The notes under the pieces are model-generated. The model saw only the letters and a program-made list of their open reading frames with translations, was not told where the DNA came from and did not search any database. Positions 48,044-61,200 of a stretch of DNA of 64,000 bases are shown here, in pieces. The number at the start of each line of letters is the position of its first letter. The stretch's first letter is position 1. The DNA lies in the NCBI GenBank assembly GCA_029168955.1, contig JAPDOI010001162.1, forward strand, positions 62,001 to 126,000, written 5' to 3'. This DNA comes from Aplectana chamaeleonis (Eukaryota; Nematoda; Chromadorea; Rhabditida; Cosmocercidae). The position numbers and the translations under genes were made by a program.

Positions 48044-48894
48044 AATAAGCACAATAAGTAAATCACTAACATCGGCGACGGTGGAAACGGCAACTACAGG
48101 GGGCGGATAAATACAGGGGCCGGGCCCTCTTTTTACTCGTGTAGCGTCATTCTGAGTATTTTTTGACGCTCCAAAATGCCTAGACGTTGTGTTTTGAACC
48201 ACACCTTTTTATTTCCGCAGTTATCTCAACCACGTTTATGAGCGTGTGCGCTGCCTTTAAAGGGCGGATATCTCTAAGCTCGCTAGCTCGCAGCACCAAA
48301 GGCGGACTTCTGTCTCCGCGCAGTCTCCTCCCACTTCTGGAGCTAACAAGTCAGAATTTTCGCAGCAGCAAGCCCGCCGCTCTAGAACTGCTGTTGAACT
48401 TTCAGAGGGGTGGGTGTAGAGGCGGACCCGCCGCCCTTGCTGCTGCAAGAGATGTTGCGCTCGAAAAATGGTCTTTGTCAGGGGGCGTGCCAAAGTGACT
48501 TCCTGCTGTGAGCGCGCCGGAATGGCTTCCTCCTATATCTAGCTTATTCGAAGGAAATGAGAGCTCGCACTTGGCAAATGTTATCTATGACGGATCTATT
48601 AAGCAATGAAGTGAAAATCTCAGATTTCGTCCCTGAGTTTGGACTGTGCATTTAAGAGGATGAAGCCTCTTACGAGGATACGGTACACAGACTTTGGGTA
48701 GGGCTGTTAATGTCGTCACATACCCCAACAGGATCCACCCCAACATAGTCCGCAATGCGGTGGCCTCCCTCACAACGGTCCATAGTTGATACTGTCGGCG
48801 TTCAAAATTTTTTCTCCATAGTGTTTCTCGAAGTCACCTCCCAGGAGTGGACTAGAAAAATCATCTGCCCGCTTGTATGAGAAGGGGCGCTTCA
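48044..48894. other. Fragments of AAGGCA-type elements, no gene
   Basis: An end of another subtype (GAGCGTGTGCGCTGCCTT then TA) lies at 48,240-48,259, and an AAGGCACAG-type end (GGACTGTGCATTTAA) at about 48,641-48,655. The body at 48,500-48,650 matches 31,780-31,900. Nothing coding is supported. Confidence 0.6.
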
Positions 48895-49382
48895 AAGGCA
48901 GTGTTCACGATGAGAAATGTGTTTCTGTTTTCACTAGGAATGGGTAGTAGAGGGGCACACTGTAACGTTGACGTCGAAAGAGCCCATGAAAACGAGCCAG
49001 GAAGAGCCTCAAAAGAGCCCGAAGTGTCCACTTTGAGCGCAAGGCTAACCCCAGAAGCGCAATGCCCGCCCTCCGACGTGAACAAAAGAAAATTCGAGAT
49101 CGTGAAATGAGCGATGGTTTCCGATCAATAGCCCCGTTCTGCCCTTCACTCTCAACTTCTCTCTTTACTCAGATCAGCTCGCATGCGTCGGCTGCAAAAG
49201 ACGGAAGTTACAAGCCTCGGACGACTCGTCAACCATGCTTCCCTAGCTCAATTTCTAAGGGGCCATAACTCCGTTACCAGAAGGTCCTGTACGATTTCAG
49301 AGACATCATTGAAATCAGCATGGGACCGTCTCCAAAACAGGCTGAAAAACAGAAAAACAATCTCCATCGTGAACACTGCCTT
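48895..49382. mobile_element. AAGGCAGTG-type MITE, 488 bp
   Basis: The left end is AAGGCAGTGTTCACGATGA; the right end is its near complement. Both flanks are CA instead of TA, probably drifted TA. The interior shares the block with GGAAGTTACAAGCCTCGGAC found in the 51.2 and 52.4 kb elements. Its right 62 bases are duplicated at 32,321-32,382. Confidence 0.75.
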
Positions 49383-51055
49383 CAAACACCGGTTGATCAG
49401 GTGACCGGCGCATTTTCACCCAAAGATTAGCCAGAGAAGCGTTTACCAATCGCTAGTGATGGCACCGCAGTTGCCCCGAGAGCGACCGAACGGGAGCCAA
49501 GGCTGCTCTAGCAACCGTACGAGAATCTCGTTCGTGTTGCGACCCTCTGCTGCTGTCTAGACAGTGACGTCATAAATGGGGAGGAGCCGGTTCTGCTTCG
49601 AGCCATGTTTTGTGTCAGCCAGCCTTTTACAAATTTTGCACCGTGCGCGAACGCAGAACTTTGTTGTTAGCACGAGGACTTACTTCTGCAATATGTGAAA
49701 CACAGTTTTTACTTCCTGTCAGTTAACTTTTTCTAAGAGCAGAAACCTTTCTTTCTATTAGCAAAGAGAATTTTGGGGTAATTCTGATTGTTGTGCAATT
49801 TGTTAAAGGCACAGTCCTAGCTCAGGGACGGAATCTGATGTTTCCACATAATTTGAAGTAGACCCTGCCCATATAGCACCTGCCAAGTGCGAACTCTCAA
49901 TTCCTCCGAATAAGCGAGATATGGAGGGAAGCCACCCTTAGGCAAACCCCGCCTTAGGCGCCCACATCCGGATGCCACTTTGGCACGCCCCTTTTATGAT
50001 CAATCCAGCCAAGCAGCGGCGAGATTAGTGACTGTTTCCGAGAAATGGCGCCGTTCTTCTCTTCATTCTCAACCTATCTCTTTGTCCACGTCGGCTGGCC
50101 TACATCGGTTGCGGTACCATTGACAACCAAGCATGCCTCGCCCACTTTCCCTCGCGCTTGCTGCGCTCTCCACCCCAGCTCTTGCGCCGGAGACACAAAG
50201 AAAAAGACGCTACTACTGTGCCATCAACTGGCATCTCTAGGATGGTTGGGGTTTCTATGTATATTCTGGCAAACAGCCACGACCGCTTCGTCTATGTGGA
50301 TGCTGAAGCTGTAATCACAATTACGCCTGTGAATGCACTTTCTGTAGAACAACTTGATAGAGTTCTATCTAAAATTTCAATGCCGATTGATCGGTGACAA
50401 TTCTAACGCTCGTTTTTCATAGTACTACACAGTTTCCTCAACAAAATTACTTAATTCTTGGCTAGCGCTGCTGGTTACGCATGTGATAAAAAAGAAAAAG
50501 CAAAGAAGTTCTACTAAAAAGGATATCTACCAAGCAAATGTGGTTTGTTGATGACAGAAACGTTCCAACAAAGAAAAGCGAGGAATGGGGAAGTGGATCT
50601 CGAGAACCGATACCCGTGGCTGAATCCTCTAAAGGCAGTGTTCATGGAAATCCTCAATTTGAGATTATTGACCCCCGGGTAGAACTAAAATGACGGAGAA
50701 ACTGAGAAAAACGGATCAAAAGTGCACGAAATCCTTTACTCTCACCCCGCCACTTTACTCTTGCAGGAACTGTTCGTTGTGACGACGAAATATTTTGTGG
50801 GCCCGTCCTTCGCCATTTTCTGCTTTCTGTTGCTCCGTCCCCTCCGTCGGACCCTACTAATACTGTTTTACATAAAATATTTTTCCATTTTCGACTGAAC
50901 CCATTTTTCACCGGTCACAACCACAATGAACATGTTCATCCAATCGGACAACTAGTCCAGGCCAGAGAATAATGCCACTGAAATACGACGTTTTAATGCG
51001 TTTCCCGCAATTTCTTCGTAATTTCGGAAACACTTGGAAGCCCACGCTCTGTTTT
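49320..51055 (-). repeat. 1.7-kb inverted duplication, right copy
   Basis: Reverse complement of 30,668-32,382. It includes an AAGGCACAG-type end at 49,806, the minus-to-plus counterpart of the short open frame (50,158-50,397, ending SKISMPIDR) and most of the intact MITE at 50,632. The two copies differ by point changes and a few indels; for example, there is an extra segment near 49,940-49,960 here. Confidence 0.9.
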
Positions 51056-51098
51056 ATGTGAAAAACTCGCAAGTGAAAATCATCGCGAACACTGCCTT
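50632..51098. mobile_element. Complete AAGGCAGTG-type MITE, 467 bp, TA-flanked
   Basis: TA at 50,630-50,631 and 51,099-51,100 flanks AAGGCAGTGTTC ends. It is the intact counterpart of the truncated element at 30,668-31,088 and close to 33,205-33,690. Confidence 0.85.
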
Positions 51099-51171
51099 TA
51101 ACTCGCTAAAATAACCCGTTTTGTTATTATTCATAGAAAAAACTTTATGATTTCAAAAATGTCTTCTCTTA

Positions 51172-51659
51172 AAGGCACTGTTCGCGATAAAAATCGCTTT
51201 TCTGTTTTTTTGCCTATCTTGAACCCGGTCCCATTCTGATTCCAATGATGCTTCTGGAATCGTACAAGACCTTCTGGGAATGGAGTTAAGGTCCCTCAAA
51301 AATTGAGCTAGGGAAGCATGGTGGACGAGTTGTCCGAGGCTTGTAACTTCCGTCTTTTACAGCCGATGTATGCGAGCTGACCTGAGTAAAGAGAGAAGTT
51401 GAGAATGAAGGAAAGAACGGGGCTTTTGATCGGAAACCATCGCTTAACTCATGATTTCGAGTGTTTCTTTGTTCACGTCGAGGGGCGGGAAGAGGCGGGA
51501 CTTGCCCACAATGGCGGGGTTTTCCCACTTTTCTAAGCCGTTTTGTGGCTCCTGGGTAGCTTTTTGTACCGTTTTTTTGACGCTGTTCTGCTTCTGGGAG
51601 CCACGAGAAGCGTTTGTCATGAAAAATTCGAGGATGAAGTTTATCGCGAACAGTGCCTT
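51172..51659. mobile_element. Complete AAGGCACTG-type MITE, 488 bp, TA-flanked
   Basis: The ends AAGGCACTGTTCGCGATAAA and complement are flanked by TA at 51,170-51,171 and 51,660-51,661. Its interior at 51,490-51,540 shows the uninterrupted version of the hAT target region. Confidence 0.85.
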
Positions 51660-52405
51660 TAATTCGGTTATATTCTAGTACCAAGGAAAAATCGTGCACT
51701 CAATGCTTATTATTAGAAAGAAAACACAATGTTTGTAATTTCATAGAAACGATTTCATTTTGACGTTCAGAAAAGTAAACCAGTGAAAGTGCAGTAGCAT
51801 GTGCAATTACTAGCACATGAACCTTTTCAGCCGAATAAAAGCCCTTCTTCGAAAAGCCTAGGACACTTTCATGTGAAAAACCCCAGCGGTTTGTTTGGGG
51901 AGAATTAAACAATTTTGTCCACGGAAATCGGTTCTCAAGAAAAAAATTTAATTTTTTCGTAGACTCGCCCACTCCACTTTCCTGATATTCCTTTTTGTTG
52001 GAGCGTTTCTGCCAGCGCCAAACCGCTCTTGCTTGGAGAAATCCATTTACCTAGAATTGTTAACTCTTTCTTAGTATCACGTAGTAATACCCACGAGAAA
52101 TCATCACGATTAGCCAATCTGTATCGTTTGATTTGATAAACAGTAAACGACCAACTTGCTAATCAATTTCCCTATCCCACCCATCAAAAAAGCATCGCTT
52201 ACAACGTGGTTTCGCGATTTGGTCTAATAATCTAATATTCATTTGATAATTAGTAAGTAACCAACTTGTTAATTGGTTCTCTTAAACCACCGCCTTGAAA
52301 AAACTCACGCTACAAAGTCTTTCAGTCCTCTGATTTAGGAGTCAATTACTTCAGAGATCCTGTCTTGGGGCAAACTTTGCTCAGGAGCTCGCTCAAGATA
52401 TATTA
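51660..52405. other. Spacer with a family-4 repeat copy
   Basis: About 51,955-52,090 resembles 35,590-35,755. Minus-strand open frames here (51,700-52,117) echo that repeat and are not supported as a gene. Confidence 0.6.
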
Positions 52406-52885
52406 AAGGCACTGTTCGCGATAAACTTCAACCTCGAATTTTTCATGACAAACGCTTCTCGTAGCTCTCAGAAGCAGAACAGCGTTGAAAAAACGGGACG
52501 AAAAGCTACCGAGGGGCCGTAACACGGATTAGAAAAGTGGGCAAACCCCGCCGCTGTGGGAAAGTCCGGCCCCTTTCCGCCCCTCGACGTGAACACTGGA
52601 AATCGTGAGTTGAGCGATGGTTTCCAATCAAAAGCCCCTTTCTTCCCTTCATTCTCAACTTCTCTCTTTACTCAGGTCAGCTCGCATACATTGGCTGCAA
52701 AAGACGGAAGTTACAAGCCTCGGACAACTCGTCCACCAAGCTTCCATAGCTAAATTTTTGAGGGACAATAACTCCATTTCCAGAAGGTCTTGTGCGATTC
52801 CAGAAGGATCATTGGAATCAGAATGGGACCGGTTCCAAGATAGGCAAAAAAACAGAAAAGCGATTTCTATCGCGAACAGTGCCTT
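52406..52885. mobile_element. Complete AAGGCACTG-type MITE, 480 bp, TA-flanked, opposite orientation
   Basis: TA at 52,404-52,405 and 52,886-52,887; the body is the reverse of 51,172-51,659. At 52,538-52,545 it carries the complement of TTGCCCAC in the same sequence context as the hAT insertion, so it represents the empty site. Confidence 0.87.
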
Positions 52886-53549
52886 TAATGAAAATTAAAT
52901 TTCTTCTAACATCAGATATCTGAGAGCGTTTCCTAGGGACTCCATGGAAATACTTAGATTTGTAAAAGCTGTATCCTTCAATCCTCTCTGGAAAGCTGAT
53001 AGCCCCCTCCTAAAATGAGATTGCACCTACATATCCCTGTACTGTACAGCCAAAGCTGTTAATGATCCCTCTCCGCGGAGACGCAGAGATAGCCAGTTTG
53101 TACTTTGGCCAGGCGAGAGAATGCCAAGCCGGCTCTCAGCGCCTTTCTTTTAGCCCTATGCGCTCATCATACTGACTCGAAGACCCCGCGTGCCGGGTTG
53201 TCAATGCTCCGGAGACCGCATACATCGGGTTCAAATGACGGAAGTTACAAGCCTCGGACAACTCGTCCACCATGTTTCCGCTGCACAATTTTTCAGAGGG
53301 CGTAACTCTGTTCCTAGGGGGTCTTGTACGATTCCAGAGAACACACTGGAATGAGCGTGGAACCGTTTTCAAGATAGGCTGGAAGACAGGAAAGCGATTC
53401 TGAGGTTGGACTGTGCCTCTCATAAAAACCTTCAAAGACTCTCATAAAATGATGACCACTACCAGCGAGATTGTTGCTACGTCTGCTCAAAACGGATCCG
53501 AGCCTCTGTTTGTGGGGATGATAGACATTCTGAGATCTACGTATTCTTA
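52886..53549. other. Degenerate AAGGCACAG-type fragment
   Basis: An end resembling GGTTGGACTGTGCCT is at 53,405-53,418, and GGAAGTTACAAGCCTCGGAC is at about 53,240, both typical of these elements. The other end is not identifiable. No gene is seen. Confidence 0.55.
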
Positions 53550-54035
53550 AAGGCACAGGACACCCAGAAAATTAATTATTAGATTTCATGCTTATCTAGG
53601 AGAGAGTCACATGCTGATCACATTGGTATCTCTGAAATCGTCCAAGACCCTCTTTGAACAGAGTTATGGCTCTTCAAAGATGCCTAGATTCTGAGGGTAA
53701 AAAATTGGTGGACGAGTTGTCTCAGGCCTGTATTTCTCTTCATTCGCAATCGTTGCGTGAGAGAAAGTCAGGATAAGGAGACAGTCCGGTAATGGACTGA
53801 AGAACGACGACTCGTTGGAATTCATCAATCCATCGAGCCGTTATCGAGTTCGAAAATTTGTTAGGGGGTCGGGCCTGTGGTGGTGAGCGAAGGGGGTCGG
53901 GCCTGTGGTGGTCGCTTATATCTCGCTTATTTGGAGGAAATGAAATCTGGCATTTGGCACGTGTTATACAGGAGGGGTCTTCTACACAATTACATGAAAA
54001 CCTCAAAATTCATATCTGAGGCTGTACTGTGCCTT
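53550..54035. mobile_element. AAGGCACAG-type MITE, 486 bp, TA-flanked
   Basis: TA at 53,548-53,549 and 54,036-54,037; ends AAGGCACAGGACA and the complement of AAGGCACAGTACAGCC, similar but not identical. Confidence 0.75.
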
Positions 54036-54037
54036 TA

Positions 54038-54622
54038 AAGGCACAGTCCAACCTCAGAATCGTTTTTCTGTTTTTCTGCTTATCTTGAAAACGGTCCCAC
54101 GCTGATTCCAATGATGTCTCCGAAATCGTACAAGACCCCCTTGGAGCGAAGTTATGGCCCCTCGAAAATTGAGCTAGGGAAGCATGGTGGACGAGTTGTC
54201 CGTGGCCTATAACTTCCGTCATTTGCAACCGATGTATGCGAGCAGACGTGGAGAAATAGATAGGTTGAGAATGAAGAGAAGAACGGGGCTATTCCTCGGA
54301 AACAGTCACTTTTGGTGCCCCAGACACGCCTGGTGCCCCAGATCCGCCCCTCGGAAGGAACAAATGAAGACTCAGATTACAGGAATGATCAAGTGAAGGA
54401 AGCGCTGATAAGTGAGCTGATCGCTTCATTGCACTGATAGGTATCATCCTCCTAGCGGTCAATTCCTCCACGCTCAAAAATCAGCGTAAACAAGAGAGGA
54501 CCTATTTTTGTTAAAAAACGCGTCTTTCGTGTCCTTTTTAAGCATGCCTTGCTATATAGGGCACCAGACCTTCCGAAAACCGTGGAGATTTCGGAAGTGA
54601 AATCTATCGTGAACACTGCCTT
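54038..54622. mobile_element. Composite element with mismatched ends
   Basis: The left end is AAGGCACAGTCCAACCTCAG; the right end at 54,622 is of the other subtype (CGTGAACACTGCCTT). The left flank TA is shared with the preceding element. The body to about 54,300 matches 51,220-51,460. Probably two truncated elements or a hybrid. Confidence 0.5.
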
Positions 54623-54956
54623 CAAGTGCTTGTCATATTTCAAATAAACCCATCTATGTGTCCGAAACCTGAGTTGCAGTTTGGTGTCCGGAGAGCACTT
54701 CGAAAACTGCGCGTTTCGCACTCTAAACAAGGAGTACGCGACATTTGCTGTTTGACGATTGACGGTCATTTTCAAGACTTGTTGTAACCCATTTTTCCCC
54801 CTCTTCGCTAAGAATCGTGTCTGTTAGCCTAATCTTTGCCACAAGTAACTGCTTTACCCCATATTTGCCCACCGCAGTTTTTGCTGATAATCAGTTAGGA
54901 ACGATAAGATTAAAATTTGTCTGACTTGCTGCAACTGAAAATGTGGTTAACACTTA
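54623..54956. other. Gene-free spacer
   Basis: No coding region or repeat unit is recognised. Confidence 0.5.
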
Positions 54957-55065
54957 AAGGCAGCATACACGCTCAAAAATGATATCAATTTTATGGAATG
55001 AATCGATGGTCTGAAGCTGTTAATATTCAGAGATAACAAAAAAACCGGGAAATAATCGACTGAAA
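54957..55065. mobile_element. Left end of an AAGGCAGCATACACGC-type element
   Basis: AAGGCAGCATACACGCTCA preceded by TA. The same end subtype, in the other orientation, occurs at about 48,240-48,257. No matching right end is visible downstream, so the element is truncated or very long. Confidence 0.45.
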
Positions 55066-55242
55066 TCCTTACATATAATAATCGGCGTAGTGGTGTGTCT
55101 GACCACATGTCTGGCACGTCCGACCGTCTGTCCGGTCTTTGAATTTCCCGCAGTTTTTGACACCATTAGTTAGAGCGCGTTATTGTTCCAAAACTACACA
55201 GAGATGGTCGAGGAAAGTGAGTTAGGTCTAGGAGGAGCGCGC
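55066..55242. repeat. Flank repeat A, copy 1
   Basis: It starts around CATATAATAATCGGCG and passes through TGGTGTGTCTGACCAC, GTCTGGCACGTCCGAC and AGCGCGTTATTGTT to GGAGCGCGCACAGC. It recurs at 62,350-62,540, and its start again near 62,919. It brackets the 60-bp array as a direct repeat. Confidence 0.75.
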
Positions 55243-58200
55243 ACAGCATTGCGATTGTGGTGGGGCCACCCTACCTGTTGCATATAGGGTCCTTTTAAGT
55301 TTCAATGTTATGGATCGTGGTGGGACCACCCTACCTGTTGCATATTGGGTCCTTTAAACTTTCAAAGTTATGGATCGTGATAGGACCACCCTACCTGTTG
55401 CATATTGGGTCCTTTTAACTCTAATCGTTATGGATCGTGGTGGGACCACCCTACCTGTTGCATATTGGGTCCTTTAAACTTTCAACGTTATGGATTGGGT
55501 ATTAAACTACTTGGGGGTGCCCTCAGGATTCATTTGGAGCATGAATGATACCGCTCTCAGAAGTCGAAGTATTTTCATGGAATCTCCAAGAAAAGAATGA
55601 CTGATAACGCTATCAGGCATATGATATCAGCCCAAATTTTCATTTTCATGAATGAACCATTTCATTTTCTCGAGTTCCCTTCTCCCAAGAAAAAGTTACA
55701 AGCCATGGATCGTGGTGGGACCACCCTACCTGTTGCATATTGGGTCCTTTTAACTCAAATCGTTATGGATCGTGGTGGGACCACCCTACCTGTTGCATAT
55801 TGGGTCCTTTTAACTCTAATCGTTATGGATCGTGCTGGGACCACCCTACCTGTTGCATATTGGGTCCTTTCAACTCTCTTCGTTATGGATCGTGGTGGGA
55901 CCACCCTACCTGTTGCATATTGGTCCTTTAAACTTTCAAGGTTATGGATCGGGTATTAAACTACTTGGGGGCGCACACAGGATTCATTTGGAGGATGAAT
56001 GATACCGTTCTCAGAAGTCGAAGTATTTCCATGGAATCTCCAAGAAAAGAATGACTGATAACGCTATCAGGCATATGATATCAGCCAAAATTTTCATTTT
56101 CATGAATGAACCATTTCATTTTCTTGAGTTCCCTTCTCCCAAGAAAAAGTTTCAGGCCATGGATCGTGGTGGGACCACCCTACCTGTTGCATATTGGGTC
56201 CTTTGCACTTTCAACGTTATGGATCGTGGTGGGACCACCTTACCTGTTGCATATTGGGTCCTTTTGACTTTCAATGTTATGGATCGTGGTGGGACCACCC
56301 TACCTGTTGCATATTGGGTCCTTTTAACTCTCATCGTTATGGATCGTGGTGGGACCACCCCACCTGTTGCATATTGGGTCCTTTAAACTTTCAACGTTAT
56401 GGATCGGGTATTAAACTACTTGAGGGCGCACACAGGATTCATTTGGAAGATGAATGATACCGTTCTCAGAAGTCGAAGTATTTCCATGGAATCTCCAAGA
56501 AAAGAATGACTGATAACGCTATCAGGCATATGATATCAGCCCAAATTTTCATTTTCATGAATGAACCATTTCATTTTCTCGAGTTCCCTTCTCCCAAGAA
56601 AAAGTTTCAGGCCATGGATCGTGGTGGGACCACCCTACCTGTTGCATATTGGGTCCTTTGAACTTTCAACGTTATGGATCGTGGTGGGACCACCTTACCT
56701 GTTGCATATTGGGTCCTTTTGACTTTCAATGTTATGGATCGTGGTGGGACCACCCTACCTGTTGCATATTGGGTCTTTTTAACTTTCAACGTAATGGATC
56801 GTGGTGGAACCACCCTACCTGTTGCATATTGGGTCCTTTTAACTCTCATCGTTATGGATCGTGGTGGGACCACCCTACCTGTTGCATATTGGGTCCTTTT
56901 AACTCTAATCGTTATGGATCGTGCTGGGACCACCCTACCTGTTGCATATTGGGTCCTTTCAACTCTCATCGTTATGGATCGTGGTGGGACCACCCTACCT
57001 GTTGCATATTGGTCCTTTAAACTTTCAAGGTTATGGATCGGGTATTAAACTACTTGGGGGCGCACACAGGATTCATTTGGAGGATGAATGATACCGTTCT
57101 CAGAAGTCGAAGTATTTCCATGGAATCTCCAAGAAAAGAATGACTGATAACGCTATAAGGCATATGATATCAGCCCAAATTTTCACTTCATGAATGAACC
57201 ATTTCATTTTCTCGAGTGCCCTTCCCCCAAGAAAAAGTTTCAAGCCATGGATCGTGGTGGGACCACCCTACCTGTTGCATATTGGGTCCTTTGAACTTTC
57301 AACGTTATGGATCGTGGTGGGACCACCCTACCTATTGCATATTGGGTCCTTTGAACTTTCAACGTTATGGATCGGGTATTAAACTACTTGGGGGCGCACA
57401 CAGGATTCATTTGGAGGATGAATGATACCGTTCTCAGAAGTCGAAGTATTTCCATGGAATCTCCAAGAAAAGAATGACTGATAACGCTATCAGGCATATG
57501 ATATCAGCCCAAATTTTCATTTTCATGAATGAACCATTTCATTTTCTCGAGTGCCCTTCCCCCAAGAAAAAGTTTCAGGCCATGGATCGTGGTGGGACCA
57601 CCCTACCTGTTGCATATCGGGTCCTTTGCACTTTCAACGTTATGGATCGTGGTGGGACCACCTTACCTGTTGCATATTGGGTCCTTTTGACTTTCAATGT
57701 TATGGATCGTGGTGGGACCACCCTACCTGTTGCATATTGGGTCTTTTTAACTTTCAACGTAATGGATCGTGGTGGAACCACCCTACCTGTTGCATATTGG
57801 GTCCTTTCAACTCTCATCGTTATGGATCGTGGTGGGACCACCCTACCTGTTGCATATTGGTCCTTTAAACTTTCAAGGTTATGGATCGGGTATTAAACTA
57901 CTTGGGGGCGCACACAGGATTCATTTGGAGGATGAATGATACCGTTCTCAGAAGTCGAAGTATTTCCATGGAATCTCCAAGAAAAGAATGACTGATAACG
58001 CTATCAGGCATATGATATCAGCCCAAATTTTCATTTTCATGAATGAACCATTTCATTTTCTCGAGTGCCCTTCCCCCAAGAAAAAGTTTCAAGCCATGGA
58101 TCGTGGTGGGACCACCCTACCTGTTGCATATTGGGTCCTTTGAACTTTCAACGTTATGGATCGTGGTGGGACCACCCTACCTATTGCATATTGGGTCCTT

Positions 58201-61200
58201 TAAACTTTCAACGTTATGGATCGGGTATTAAACTACTTGGGGGCGCACACAGGATTCATTTGGAGGATGAATGATACCGTTCTCAGAAGTCGAAGTATTT
58301 CCATGGAATCTCCAAGAAAAGAATGACTGATAACGCTATCAGGCATATGATATCAGCCCAAATTTTCATTTTCATGAATGAACCATTTCATTTTCTCGAG
58401 TGCCCTTCCCCCAAGAAAAAGTTTCAGGCCATGGATCGTGGTGGGACCACCCTACCTGTTGCATATTGGGTCCTTTGCACTTTCAACGTTATGGATCGTG
58501 GTGGGACCACCTTACCTGTTGCATATTGGGTCCTTTTGACTTTCAATGTTATGGATCGTGGTGGGACCACCCTACCTGTTGCATATTGGGTCTTTTTAAC
58601 TTTCAACGTAATGGATCGTGGTGGAACCACCCTACCTGTTGCATATTGGGTCCTTTGAACTTTCAACGTTATGGATCGTGGTGGGACCACCCTACCTATT
58701 GCATATTGGGTCCTTTGAACTTTCAACGTTATGGATCGGGTATTAAACTACTTGGGGGCGCACACAGGATTCATTTGGAGGATGAATGATACCGTTCTCA
58801 GAAGTCGAAGTATTTCCATGGAATCTCCAAGAAAAGAATGACTGATAACGCTATCAGGCATATGATATCAGCCCAAATTTTCATTTTCATGAATGAACCA
58901 TTTCATTTTCTCGAGTGCCCTTCCCCCAAGAAAAAGTTTCAAGCCATGGATCGTGGTGGGACCACCCTACCTGTTGCATATTGGGTCCTTTGAACTTTCA
59001 ACGTTATGGATCGTGGTGGGACCACCCTACCTATTGCATATTGGGTCCTTTGAACTTTCAACGTTATGGATCGGGTATTAAACTACTTGGGGGCGCACAC
59101 AGGATTCATTTGGAGGATGAATGATACCGTTCTCAGAAGTCGAAGTATTTCCATGGAATCTCCAAGGAAAGAATGACTGATAACGCTATCAGGCATATGA
59201 TATCAGCCCAAATTTTCATTTTCATGAATGAACCATTTCATTTTCTCGGAGTGCCCTTCCCCAAGAAAAGTTTCAGGCCATGGATCGTGGTGGGACCACC
59301 CTACCTGTTGCATATTGGGTCCTTTGCACTTTCAACGTTATGGATCGTGGTGGGACCACCTTACCTGTTGCATATTGGGTCCTTTTGACTTTCAATGTTA
59401 TGGATCGTGGTGGGACCACCCTACCTGTTGCATATTGGGTCTTTTTAACTTTCAACGTAATGGATCATGGTGGAACCACCCTACCTGTTGCATATTGGGT
59501 CCTTTTAACTCTCATCGTTATGGATCGTGGTGGGACCACCCTACCTGTTGCATATTGGGTCCTTTGAACTTTCAACGTTATGGATCGGGTATTAAACTAC
59601 TTGGGGGCGCACACAGGATTCATTTGGAGGATGAATGATACCGTTCTCAGAAGTCGAAGTATTTCCATGGAATCTCCAAGAAAAGAATGACTGATAACGC
59701 TATCAGGCATATGATATCAGCCCAAATTTTCATTTTCATGAATGAACCATTTCATTTTCTCGAGTGCCCTTCCCCCAAGAAAAAGTTTCAAGCCATGGAT
59801 CGTGGTGGGACCACCCTACCTGTTGCATATTGGGTCCTTTGAACTTTCAACGTTATGGATCGTGGTGGGACCACCCTACCTATTGCATATTGGGTCCTTT
59901 GAACTTTCAACGTTATGGATCGGGTATTAAACTACTTGGGGGCGCACACAGGATTCATTTGGAGGATGAATGATACCGTTCTCAGAAGTCGAAGTATTTC
60001 CATGGAATCTCCAAGAAAAGAATGACTGATAACGCTATCAGGCATATGATATCAGCCCAAATTTTCATTTTCATGAATGAACCATTTCATTTTCTCGAGT
60101 GCCCTTCCCCCAAGAAAAAGTTTCAGGCCATGGATCGTGGTGGGACCACCCTACCTGTTGCATATTGGGTCCTTTGCACTTTCAACGTTATGGATCGTGG
60201 TGGGACCACCTTACCTGTTGCATATTGGGTCCTTTTGACTTTCAATGTTATGGATCGTGGTGGGACCACCCTACCTGTTGCATATTGGGTCTTTTTACTT
60301 TCAACGTAATGGATCGTGGTGGAACCACCCTACCTGTTGCATATTGGTCCTTTAAACTTTCAAGGTTATGGATCGGGTATTAAACTACTTGGGGGCGCAC
60401 ACAGGATTCATTTGGAGGATGAATGATACCGTTCTCAGAAGTCGAAGTATTTCCATGGAATCTCCAAGAAAAGAATGACTGATAACGCTATCAGGCATAT
60501 GATATCAGCCCAAATTTTCATTTTCATGAATGAACCATTCCATTTTCTCGAGTGCCCTTCCCCTAAAAAAAAGTTTCAAGCCATGGATCGTGGTGGGACC
60601 ACCCTACCTGCTGCATATTGATTCCTTCAAACTTTCAACGTTATGGATAGTGGTGGGACAACCTATCTGTTGCAAATTGGGTCCTTGAAACTTTCATGGT
60701 TATGGATCGGGTATTAAACTACTTGAAGGCGCACACAGGATTCATTTGGAGGATGAATGATACCGTTCTCAGAAGTCGAAGTATTTCCATGGAATCTCCA
60801 AGAAAAGAATGACTGATAACGCTATCAGGCATATGATATCAGCCCAAATTTTCATTTTCATGAATGAACCATTTCATTTTCTCGAGTGCCCTTCCCCCAA
60901 GAAAAAGTTTCAGGCCATGGATCGTGGTGGGACCACCCTACCTGTTGCATATTGGGTCCTTTGCACTTTCAACGTTATGGATCGTGGTGGGACCACCTTA
61001 CCTGTTGCATATTGGGTCCTTTTGACTTTCAATGTTATGGATCGTGGTGGGACCACCCTACCTGTTGCATATTGGGTCTTTTTAACTTTCAACGTAATGG
61101 ATCATGGTGGAACCACCCTACCTGTTGCATATTGGGTCCTTTTAACTCTCATCGTTATGGATCGTGGTGGGACCACCCCACCTGTTGCATATTGGGTCCT

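Noticed and set aside
31323..50397. A conserved short protein ending SKISMPIDR in both copies of the inverted duplication
   Set aside because: No ATG at the open start; the differences I noted between copies change residues, and similarity is explained by duplication of non-coding DNA.
51700..52117. Gene on the minus strand
   Set aside because: It overlaps a dispersed repeat shared with 35.6 kb, and reading frames are interrupted.
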